From assembly GCA_030272155.1 (NCBI GenBank), contig CP126191.1, forward strand, positions 642,501 to 706,500: a DNA stretch of 64,000 nt, read 5' to 3'. This stretch comes from Tetradesmus obliquus. Taxonomy: Eukaryota; Chlorophyta; Chlorophyceae; Sphaeropleales; Scenedesmaceae. This document shows positions 10,525 to 19,091 of this stretch, one piece after another. Position 1 is the stretch's first letter, and each line of letters opens with the position of its first letter. Below the pieces are notes generated by a model, which had not been told where the DNA came from, ran no database searches, and saw only the letters and a program-made list of their open reading frames with translations. The translations under genes and the position numbers were made by a program.

Positions 10525-11128
10525 ACCGCAGGCCCCAGGTAGGAGAGGATCATCACCTCCATGGCATCACCTGCATGCAGCAGCAGCAGCAGCAGCAGCA
10601 GTTCACAGGGCTCTGTTGCAGGAACCCTGGAGCAGGGCCTTGGCATTGAAAGCTGCATTGTGTGCAGATGCTGCGTGCGGCGACGCTGCTGTTTGACTTT
10701 GCTCAAGATGCAGCATAGGAAAAGTAGCTATCTTCGGCGGCCTTCTGCTGCTCAACACATGCTGATGCATTTGCTGCTGCTGGCAGTGGCGCACCTGCCC
10801 AAACCAAGGAGACACAGAGCAGCAGCAGCACATGAAAGCGCCCCAGGCCTATTGCATCAAGCGCATCCTCCATTGCTATGCCAGCTGCAAGGCCCGTGGC
10901 TGCAGAATCTGAGTTTGCGGAAGGTAGGGCTTGCAGGAACAGTACACCCTGCTGCTGCTCCTGCTGCCCGCGATGTCCGTGCATCGCGGCAGCGCTGCCT
11001 TGCCGCTGCCCCTTCGCATTGACAAGGTTGTTTATAAGTCTGTACCGCGAAGATGGCATGCCGTGTGTGCGCAGAATCGGTTTGCAGAGCTGCGTGGGGG
11101 CCAAAGAGGATAGTCCGGAGAACCGCAT
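5137..11128 (-). CDS. SVOP-like: SVOP/SV2-like major facilitator transporter
   Basis: Probable organic-solute:proton transporter of the SV2-related branch of the MFS (12 TM); substrate unknown. Nine exons with consistent phases: 11128-10795, 10570-10527, 10095-9904, 8673-8538, 8251-8165, 7711-6717, 6405-6144, 5700-5574, 5302-5137; 780 codons to TGA. Family marks in order: MEDALDAIGLGRFH; DAMEVMILSYLGPA (as in SVOP); MFS motif A GLAADALGRR at ~157-166; PESPR at 275-279 after TM6; SFAYYGLV (TM7); NWLGRRTA; TPELYPTHVRAFGLG; and a final TM ending in an acidic tail. The loop between TM6 and TM7 (~282-545) is a Gln/Ser-rich low-complexity insert, far longer than in animal SVOP (~548 aa in total). 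The start is the longest in-frame ATG; M74 (MEDALD) or another internal Met is possible. Six junctions have echo arrays. Confidence 0.82.
5574..5970 (-). repeat. 5' junction echoes of SVOP-like exon 8 (three copies)
   Basis: The acceptor and exon start encoding AGMFGARLFIMSS are at 5700-5650 in the real exon and recur at about 5830-5765 and 5970-5910, with a CAG run (5830-5864) between copies. Only the copy nearest the donor continues into TPELYPTHVRAFG. Confidence 0.85.
6340..6560 (-). repeat. 5' junction echo of SVOP-like exon 7
   Basis: The acceptor and the first ~65 bases of exon 7 (PSSEYLSVLLTSAAEVPA) are repeated upstream on the minus strand at about 6550-6480, differing at a few positions. 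The echo runs into an unrelated intron after the alanine codons. Confidence 0.87.
6780..7410 (-). repeat. Low-complexity CAG/CTG-rich coding region (SVOP-like central loop)
   Basis: Multiple CTG runs on the plus strand (for example 6757-6785, 6970-6995, 7240-7266, 7347-7385) encode Gln, Ser and Ala runs in the cytosolic loop of the transporter. They keep frame with both flanking TM helices, so this is coding rather than intron. Confidence 0.8.
8022..8182 (-). repeat. 3' junction echo of SVOP-like exon 5
   Basis: The exon end and donor (the CACCCAGGGGTG context on the plus strand) at 8158-8178 recur at 8027-8044, with a shared CAGCAGTGCCAGCT flank. It is a short, two-copy array. Confidence 0.7.
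8590..9460 (-). repeat. 5' junction-echo array of SVOP-like exon 4 (six copies)
   Basis: The acceptor plus the first ~65 bases of exon 4 (LLLSRACVGFGLAGAPVG) is complete at 8673-8538 and repeats upstream with acceptors near 8853, 8983, 9112, 9240 and 9358. Between copies lie runs of a degenerate GGGACACAGCAT unit (8676-8800, 8856-8880, 9110-9140, 9243-9275, 9358-9475). Each echo stops inside the exon and returns to intron. Confidence 0.9.
9630..9960 (-). repeat. 3' junction-echo array of SVOP-like exon 3
   Basis: The exon end encoding VVVAAGLASAAAPG and its donor GTGAGG occurs at 9960-9900 (real exon) and again near 9840-9780 and 9715-9655, with a ~125-bp period. Each copy keeps the donor and the following LELA..IVEYL intron sequence. 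Confidence 0.88.
10050..10252 (-). repeat. 5' junction echo of SVOP-like exon 3
   Basis: The acceptor and exon start (CQFGFSASQQSLLSS) at 10095-10040 are repeated at about 10252-10186 as CQFGLCASQSLLS with a one-codon deletion. Confidence 0.82.
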
Positions 11129-11804
11129 AGGAGCACGTCTTTGTGTTTACTAGTTAACTTCGCCGTAGCGCCTATCGGCACAGAGCTTACCCGGATGCTC
11201 TGGCTGGAGCCGGAGCTGCTCTGTCCAAGGCCCGAATCTCTGGACTGTCATGACAGCTGAGAAGCAGCACTTGCTGGTCAGGTATGTGATCCTTAAAGAC
11301 GCGGATCCAAGCGCCGAGATAGCGATGATTTTGTAATCGAGTTGGCAGGATGAGTGCGCTGATCTTCAGGCATAAGCAGGGCTGCCTGGTTGCTGTTGCA
11401 GCAGTCACTGCTGCTAGTACATGTACAGTTCAGTCTCTCAACGCCTGCACCAAAAGACACCCAAAACAGCAGCAACCCCTTCTTGATTTGTTATATGCAA
11501 GGTATGATGACGTGGCAGTACCTGGCATACCGTACATTAGCAACTACTGCAGATGGGGCCAGGAGGGCAATCACCCACGCACCACTCACGCACAAGGACT
11601 GCCCTGCCACACTTCTTGCAAACACATTGATGTGTGTAGAGGCTAGCTGTTTGTTCTAGTCGGCTTCTGTGTGGCCTCTTTTCGGGTCCCGGCAGAGCTA
11701 GGGCTTCAGATGCTTGCGGGTGACACAAAGAGCTGCTCGCGGTGCCTGCCCGTTCGTAGCGAGCTATAACTCAGGCTGCTATGCTATAGCAAGGTTGATA
11801 CCCA
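11129..11804. other. Divergent intergenic region between SVOP-like and membrane-protein genes
   Basis: The two genes are transcribed away from each other, so both promoters should lie here. I see no convincing TATA box and no other gene. The 5' ends of both neighbours are uncertain, so part of this may be 5' UTR. Confidence 0.45.
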
Positions 11805-13395
11805 ATGAGGGTCACTCCCGGAATGAACATGCGTCTGCACCTGCAGCGCTTGCTTCGTGCAACGGTTTACTGCTTCAACATACACACGCTCGTGCTATGC
11901 GCGGTCTCGTGCCTATCATGCTTCGTTGCGGCTCGGATGAACTGGAGTTACCGCTTGGAGTTCAGCTTGATGGCCCTAGGCATAACCATTCCACTCACCT
12001 TCAACATCACACAGGCAAGCAGCTGGGAGCAGTAGCAGCAGCAGCAGCAGCAGCAGCACTGAGAGCACACAGGCACAAGTTGTGGGACTTGAGATACAAA
12101 GTGCACGCTGCATGTATGACAGTGTTGTGGGTGTGCAGCTGAAGTGGCAGCAAGTGGGCGTATCTGCTGCAGCAGAGCGCAGGCAGCAGGGACACCGCTG
12201 AAGTGCTTCCCTCCTAATTGTCAGTCCTACACCCAACATCTCCGGCATACTTGTCGCCCTGTAACTGCAGCGCCGGCGTCACAGCGGGTCCACTGCTTAC
12301 ATGTACAACGAAAACTGTCTCTCAACAGCAGCCAGTGCAGCATCAGCACTCTTAAGCTTGCACGGGGTGCGTGCAGCCTTGCCTTTCCCCACACTGCGCG
12401 CAAACACACCCAAACACGCCGCCCAAACATTGTCACAGTGCTGCTATCCAGTCGCTGATGAATTTGTTGCCAGTGCAGGCCTTCACGCGGCGCGAGCGTG
12501 CGCTGATCACCCTGGCTGAGATGAAGGCCAGCGTGATTGCGCTCTACTGGCAGCACAGGGACTGGCCGCAGGTGAAAGGAAGCAGCTAGGGGGGCTCCGG
12601 CAGTTGGAGAGGTGCATTTTGGTTGCGTTGTAGATTGCATCATCACAACCGTAGGTGAGATGAAGGCTAGCGTCATTGCGCTGTACTGGCAGCACAGGAA
12701 CTGGCCGCAGGTGGGTACAGCAGTCCAGCCAGCAGGCGGCTGTGGCAGGGGCATTCAGCAGTTGCTGAAGTACATTGTTGCTGTGTTTGCGATGTAAACG
12801 GCATCGTTACAACCTAGGTGAGATGAAGGCCAGCGTGATTGCGCTCTACTGGCAGCAGAGGGACTGGCCGCAGGTGAAAGGAAGCAGCTAGGGGGGGCTC
12901 CGGCAGTTGCAGAGGTGCAATTCTGCTGCGCTTGCAATGTAAGTTGCATCACCACAACTCTAGCTGAGATGACGGCCAACGTCATTGCGCTGTGCTGGCA
13001 GCACAGGGACTGGCTGCAGGTGCGCAGTCGGCATGAAGGTTCAGGGCCTCAGCAAAAAATTAACCCTACTGGCGATGGGCTCCCTAATTGGAAAATCTTT
13101 ATGTTCTTACAACCTAAGCGGCTGCAGAGGCGCAGCAACGGAATAGAGAAGCCTTGTTACCTGCTTCGTCACCAAGTGTGACACACTTGGTGACGAAGCT
13201 GCTGGTAGCGAAGGGAGTGGCCGCAGGAGACGAGCAGCAGATGCTGCGAAGCGCTGGAAACCCCCTGGAGGTGTTGACATAAACAACCAGCTGATTCTGC
13301 GTATTGACATGCATCCAAGAGCAGAGCCCTTGGCTTGCTGCAATCGGTCTATATGCTGGGCAACAGCCCCCCCTGCGCTGCCATACTCAATCACA

Positions 13396-13442
<47 letters not shown>

Positions 13443-13941
13443 AGGATGACAACTACCCAGACTCCCTGGGCAACGACAGGACAGCCTGGGCGGTGCAGTT
13501 TGCCAATGTGTGCATGGAGTTCCTGAGTCATGTGCAGCAGTACATGACAACACCAGGTGGGCTGTACTGCCTGTACAACATGCGGTGTGCTGCTTGTATG
13601 GCTTGTAAGTATTGCTTGTACAGCCTTTGCAAATGTGGTGACATAGGTTCTCAGCCATGTGCAGCAGTACATGACAACACCAGGTGGGGTGTAGCGCCTG
13701 TGCTGCATATGATGGACTGCTTCTGCTGCTGTTGCCGAGTCTGCATTAGAGTTTTCAGCCATGTGCAGCAGTACATGACAACACCATGTGAGCGTACTGC
13801 ATGTTCTGCATATGCTGTACTGCTTGTTTGCATATGATGCACTGCTTCTACTGCTTTTGCCGAATTTGGCAACGACGTTCCTGAGCCAAGTGCAGCAGGG
13901 CATGACTGACCCACCCGCAACGATGTACATGTGTGACGATA

Positions 13942-13993
<52 letters not shown>

Positions 13994-14529
13994 GCTGCTG
14001 CTGCAGAGGGTTATGAGAGCCTGTCAGAGATCCGGCTGCGTGCCAAACGCTCCACGCTGCTGGCGCTGCTGCTGGGTGACACGCGCATGCAGTCGGTCAC
14101 TGACACAGACAGCGTGGCTGCGAGCTTCATCATGCGCGTGCAGCACATCAACAAGACCCTGCCAGGTTACGTGTGAGTGGCAAGTGGTTGCTGCTGTTGC
14201 TTGTTGGTTTATGTTGTGTGTGTAGCACATCACAGGAAGGTGCCGGACTATTTGTGCGTGGCCAGTGCCGGCTGCCTTGCACTTGCATGATGCTGATCAC
14301 GTGACACATGCAGGCACTCATCAGGGCACTGCCAGGTATGTCTGCGTAGCTTGCGGCTGCTGCATTGCATTTGCATGTGGCGGCGAGCTTCATCATGCGC
14401 GTGCAGCACATCAACAAGACGCTGCCGGGCTATGTGTGAGTGACTAGTGGCTGCTGCTGTTGCATGTTGGATTATGTGGTGTGTGCAGCTCATCGACACG
14501 ACGCTGCCGGGCTATGTGAGTGACCAGTG

Positions 14530-14592
<63 letters not shown>

Positions 14593-17182
14593 TATTGGCG
14601 CATTTTGTGTGTGCAGCACATCAGTCAGGTGCTGCTGGGCTATGTGTCGGTGACCAGTGGCTGCTGCTGCTGCATGTTGGTTTGTGTTGTGTGTGCAGCA
14701 CATCAACAAGACGCTGCCGGGCTATGTGTGAGTGACTGAAAGGGTGCTGCATGTGCCAGCGCTGAAAGGGTTGATGGGACTGTTTCTACATGATTTACTG
14801 CAAGTGGGACTGCCCAGTAGCAACCTTCTAAAGCCGCGTTCTCAGCCTGGGTAGCACACCACACAGGGTTGCATCACTGCTGGGTATGTTTTTGCGTGTT
14901 GCTGTGCAGGCACATCAAGGCGGCGTACGGCTGCCTGAGCCGCATGGCTGTCATGAACGAGTACCTCACCTTCAAGGCCAAGTACAGCAAGGGAGGTGAG
15001 GCTAGCGGCAAACCTAGTGCCACACCTAGTGCTGAACCTAGTGCTAACACTGCTGGTATGGCAGCATGGTAAGATTCGTATTGAGGTGGTATGGTAGCAG
15101 TGTGGCGATGGTGCCTTACTTTCAAGGCCAACTACAGCAAGGGAGGTGAGCGCCCTTGCCATGTCTGTGGTTTGAACATGTGCCATTCTGATTTGATAGC
15201 ATGCATGTGGGGCTGCCATGCGGTCAATTAGTATCTCACCTTCAAGGCCAAGTACAGCAAGGGAGGTGAGGGCCCTATCGATGTACAGTATGTTGTTTGA
15301 GCGCGTGGTGATCGGTCCAAGGTTCTGTCTTGAATGATCGGTCCAAGGTTCTGTCTTGAATGAGCACCTTGCTTTTGAGACCAAGTACAGCAAGAGAGGT
15401 GTGACTGGCTCATTCTCGGTGCATTGAAGATTTGCATGCTGGGGTTGCAGGGCGCAGCATAGCCATGCCAGCCGTACTGCCGCCGCTGTACTGCTGAGGG
15501 CTTGTTGCGTTGCTGCTGCTGCTGCTGCTGCTGCCAGGCGAGGGTGGGCTGTCGCGCACCTCACAGTATCTGCGCTACCTCATGGCACAGATGGAGCAAC
15601 TGCGGATGATCAAGGTGGGAGGCAGCAGCAGCGGCTGCAAAAGAAGCAGCAGCAGAGGCGGCAGCAGCAGCAACGGCAGCAGCAGCAGCACCGGCAGCAG
15701 CAGCAGCAGCGGCGGCAGGGGAAGCACCTGACCTGTGCAAACTGACAGTTTTGGGCATTGTAAATGCACAACTGCGCACCTTCAAGCAATGCTGGTCCAA
15801 CGTGCATGCAGTTCGTGGTGGTAGTAGGGGTGTGGCTTGCTCCGGCGATTCAGGGCTGGTTCGCCCAGCTGCATTTTATGGTGGTAGCAGCGCACAGGCA
15901 TGTTGGGCTGCGGCTGCACTAGCCTGCTGCAAGCTCAAGGCCGCAGGCACCCCGGCAGTGGTGTTGCAACTGGACAGGATGTTGCTGGCATGCTGACCAA
16001 ACCCTGCACTACAGCTGCGGCAGATACTTTGTGACAACTGGGCATGTAGAGCAACAGCATGGCGAGTAGAATGTGCTCCAAGCGCGCTGCTGCTGCTGGC
16101 TGCTGCAGATCTACCGGACGCCGTTCATGCTGCGCTACTGCTGCAGCATCCTCATCCACATCGGCGCTGTCGTGCTGGGGCCCTACTTTGTGCACATCGG
16201 TGAGGCAGCTAACAGCAGCTGCTGCTGAGCGATTGTTACTTTGACTGGGGTTTGACCAGATAAACTGGGTAGTTGATTTGCCCGCTGTGGTGCTGCGGCC
16301 CTACTTTGCGCACATCGGTGAGGCAGCTCCTGGCTGCTGCTGCTTAGAGTGTTGCTTTGACTGCAGTTTGACCATTTTGACTTGGCGTTTAATTTGCTAG
16401 CTGTTTTGCTGGGGCCCTACTGTGTGCAAATTGGTGAGGCAGCGCATGCCAGCTTCTGCTTTGATTGTTACTTTGACTGCGGTTTGACCATTCTGGCTTG
16501 CTTTTGTTTTGCTCAATGAGCCCTACTTCGTGCACATCGGTGAGGCAGCGCATGCCGGCTGCTGCTGAGCGGTTGTTACTCTAACTGGGGTTTGACCAGG
16601 TGAACTGCGTATTTGATTTGCCCGCTGTTGTGCTGGGGCCCTACTTTGTGCACATTGGTGAGGCAGCTAACAGCAGCTGCTGCTTAGAGTGTTACTTTGA
16701 CTGTGGTTTGACCATTTTGACTTGGCCTTTGATTTGCTAGCTGTCGTGCTGGGGCCTTACTTTGTGCACATCAATGAGGCAGCACATGCCACCTGCTGCT
16801 AACGGGGTGTCCTACTTGCTCTGTGAGTTGCCCAATGCACCTGTCGTTGACTCTTGTGCACATCGGTGAGGCAGCGCCGCCAGCTGCTGCTAAGCAGTTT
16901 GACCAGGTGTACTGCGTATTTGATTTGCCCGCTGTCGTGCTGGGGCCCTACTCCGTGCACATCGGTGAGGCAGCGCCCACCAGCTGTTGGTGAATGAAAT
17001 GCTGATTCAAGTAGCTGGGCCATTGCGACCTGTTTGTAGCGCCCGTTGAGGCTGTATTTGTCTCTAGAAGCTGGCACAACTTGCCAATGCAGCTTCCTCT
17101 TCTGTTGAATGCTGCTGCGGACATGCGGAAATGTCGACAACAGACACAGCTCATAATGAGATGTGTGCTGCTACTGCTGCTG

Positions 17183-17217
<35 letters not shown>

Positions 17218-17954
17218 AACGTGCCGTAGGCGTGTGTGACGTGGACGCTGTTGATGCGTGGGGCCTGGGCTGCCCCGCGCCGTACGTCATGGCCTGCATC
17301 TACTCCGTCATCTGCATGCTGCTGCTCAACGTGCAGGTGCAGTGGGCAGATTTCTGCAGCACACTAAGTAGGCTGTACGCCTGTGCAAACTCAGTGCACG
17401 TGCAATGCCAAGGCCAGTATAATATCAGCTGCTGTGTGCATTCGTGGGTGGACCGGGACTGTGTGGGGTGAAGTCTGCAGCTGCATAGCCTAGCCGCAGA
17501 ACGTGGGCCAAGCAGCATGTGTAGAACGCGGGCATCAAAACGGCGCATGACCAGCCTGAGCACAGCAAGACACCCACTGAGTGACTTGCAGGCAGCTGCT
17601 GTGCTCAACCTTCATGTTGTACTGTCCTACGTCGTGCTGCAGGGCACATGCGAGATGCCATTTGACATGACAGGGCTGGGTGAGTAGCATGACTGCCAGC
17701 AGCCTGCCCCACACATGCATATGCAGCGCACCGCAGTTTTGCAGGCGTGCATGTGTGCTGAGCAGGTGGCCGTCGCAGCTCGTTCTCTCTTGCTGAAACG
17801 CCATACAGATAAAGTCTTCTTACGCAACAAGGTGTACCACAACAGCGTGTATGTGTGCACTGCAGCTACAACAACACCTGTGCTCAGCTGCACGTATCAT
17901 AGCCTGCGTGCCACACTTGCGGTGCATGACACCGACCCTTGCCTGGGACGCCTT

Positions 17955-18019
<65 letters not shown>

Positions 18020-18092
18020 ATCGCTGCTGCGTCAGACGACGTGTTCATCGAGCTGACTGATGAGTTTCAATCGTGCTGGAGCTGGAGCGCTC

Positions 18093-18148
<56 letters not shown>

Positions 18149-18326
18149 AGATGACGTGTTCATCGAGCTGACTGATGAGTTTGCTGACGTGCTGGAGCTG
18201 GAGCGCTCCTGCTGCCTGGTGGATGATGGCGGCAGCTGCTTCGACCCCATCCGGAAGGCACGAAGGGAAGCTGAGCGAGCGGCAGAGCTGCAGCAGAGCG
18301 CAGACGCGGCTGCGGGCATGCTGTGA
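11805..18326 (+). CDS. Multi-pass membrane protein, uncharacterised (possibly bestrophin-like) family
   Basis: Ten exons: 11805-12014, 12479-12571, 13445-13556, 14007-14172, 14910-14995, 15538-15614, 16109-16199, 17230-17336, 17592-17679, 18151-18326; all phases agree; 401 aa. The first intron has a GC donor (CAG/GCAAGC). Hydrophobic segments: VLCAVSCLSCFVA and FSLMALGITIPLTFNI near the N-terminus, then a long helical soluble middle, then ILIHIGAVVLGPYFVHI, VMACIYSVICMLLLNV and VLNLHVVLSYVVL. The stretch IPLTFNITQAFTRRERAL followed by a Lys-Ala-Ser/ALYW region recalls a widespread family of protist and fungal membrane proteins that I associate loosely with bestrophins; this is from memory and weak. 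The acidic C-terminus starts DDVFIELTDEF. No function can be asserted. A further upstream exon is possible. Almost every exon is flanked by echoes. Confidence 0.72.
12515..13020 (+). repeat. 3' junction-echo array of exon 12479-12571 (four copies)
   Basis: The exon end encoding AEMKASVIALYWQHRDWPQ and its GT donor recurs at about 12650-12712, 12822-12872 and 12965-13020 (period ~150). All echoes keep the frame back to the glutamate and the donor, and the flanking intron CGGCAGTTGCAGAGGTGCA block is also repeated. Confidence 0.92.
13163..13199. repeat. Perfect 18-bp-arm palindrome
   Basis: The left arm 13163-13180 and right arm 13182-13199 are exact reverse complements around one base. It lies in the intron 12572-13444. 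Confidence 0.95.
13395..13442 (+). repeat. (CTG)n intron array abutting an acceptor
   Basis: About fourteen CTG units run directly into the CAG acceptor of exon 13445. The array replaces a normal polypyrimidine tract. Confidence 0.9.
13515..13915 (+). repeat. 3' junction-echo array of exon 13445-13556 (four copies)
   Basis: The segment encoding LSHVQQYMTTP and the donor recurs at about 13645-13690, 13752-13795 and 13882-13915. The last copy is the most diverged (SQVQQGMTDP), and the third has lost the AG/GT at the exon edge. Confidence 0.88.
14115..14732 (+). repeat. 3' junction-echo array of exon 14007-14172 (five copies)
   Basis: The exon end encoding MRVQHINKTLPGYV and the donor GTGAGT recurs at about 14385-14438, 14485-14516, 14610-14652 and 14690-14732. 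A long (CTG)n tract (14532-14590) sits between copies three and four. Confidence 0.9.
14955..15402 (+). repeat. 3' junction-echo array of exon 14910-14995 (four copies)
   Basis: The segment encoding LTFKAKYSKG plus its GTGAGG donor recurs near 15115-15150, 15232-15270 and 15360-15402, with a period of ~120-130 bp. Inside, 15320-15360 holds a direct duplication of GGTCCAAGGTTCTGTCTTGA. Confidence 0.88.
15735..15801 (+). repeat. Dispersed repeat, partial copy
   Basis: It shares GTAAATGCACAAC and CACCTTCAAGCAATGCTG with the copies near 42.9, 43.2, 47.9 and 59.4 kb. It lies in an intron of the membrane-protein gene. Confidence 0.7.
16165..16975 (+). repeat. 3' junction-echo array of exon 16109-16199 (about eight copies, higher-order)
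   Basis: The exon end encoding GPYFVHIG plus donor GTGAGGCAGC occurs at 16181 (real) and again starting near 16299, 16415, 16521, 16639, 16755, ~16850 (partial) and 16946. Spacings alternate 118/116 bp. The intervening intron exists in two alternating versions (one with TTTGACTGGGGTTTGACCAG, one with GTTTGACCATTTTGACTTGG), so a two-unit block was itself duplicated. Confidence 0.92.
17940..18150 (+). repeat. 5' junction echo and (CTG)n arrays before the last exon
   Basis: The start of the last exon (DDVFIELTDEF) is present at about 18036-18070 and again, complete, from 18151. CTG arrays precede both copies (17956-18020 and 18095-18147). The first copy lacks the base run needed to keep frame after DEF and runs into the second CTG array. 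Confidence 0.87.
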
Positions 18327-18700
18327 CTCTAGGTTTGATGAGGCCTGCTGCCTGATGAAGATGGAAGCAGCTGCTTCGACCCCATCCGGAAGGCAAGGCG
18401 GGCAGCCAAGCTAGCGGCAGAGTTGCAGCGGAGCGCAGACGCAGCTGCGGGCATGCTTTGATGTTTGGTGCCTGGTGCGCCCTGCTATTTGGATAAAGTC
18501 GGCAGCTGCCTGGACCCTATCCGCAGGGCGCACGGGAGGCCATGTGGCGGCGGAGCTGCAGCAGAGCCTCCTTGATAAAGGCCTGCTGCTGAATCCAGGG
18601 CGGCGACAGCTGCTTCGACCACATCCGCAGGGCGCGGCGCGAAGCCGAGTTGGCGGCAGAGCTGCAGCAGAGCGCAGATGTTGCTTCGTGCATGCTTTGA
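18215..18700 (+). repeat. 3' echoes of the last exon and stop (three extra copies)
   Basis: The terminal segment encoding GSCFDPIRKAR through ELQQSADAAAGML and TGA (18227-18326) recurs at about 18362-18463, ~18505-18570 (partial) and 18600-18700. The copies are diverged, and frames are no longer intact in the third. Confidence 0.87.
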
Positions 18701-19086
18701 CGCAGTGTCTGGTACGGCCTGCTGCTTGCTCGCCTGATCTGAGGTTGGCGGCAGCTGCTTGCTCGCCGGCAGGCGCAGTGGCCTACTGACGCAGGTGTCA
18801 GAGCTGCCGCGCAGTGTTTTGATGTGATTACTGCAGCAGCTTGGGCAAGTTCAAGGTTATGCGGGTGTGGCCGGCGAGGCGCAGCAGGCGGCCCAGCCCA
18901 GGGGCCCAGCCCAGGGCGCACTGCACTCAGAGCCCGCCGCCTGGGCCTGCAGCTGCCAGCTGAGCGCTCAGCTCAGAGTGAGCGAGGCGTTGGATAGCAG
19001 CACCACAGCAAGCAGCACAGGCACGCGAGATCTGTTGCCATGGACGGTGTATTCAAGTTCCTGAATCCTGTGATCAATGGAGCATG

Positions 19087-19091
19087 TGTAA
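19087..19091 (+). terminator. Candidate poly(A) signal TGTAA for the membrane-protein gene
   Basis: TGTAA lies ~760 bases after the TGA at 18326, beyond the stop-region echoes. Confidence 0.3.
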
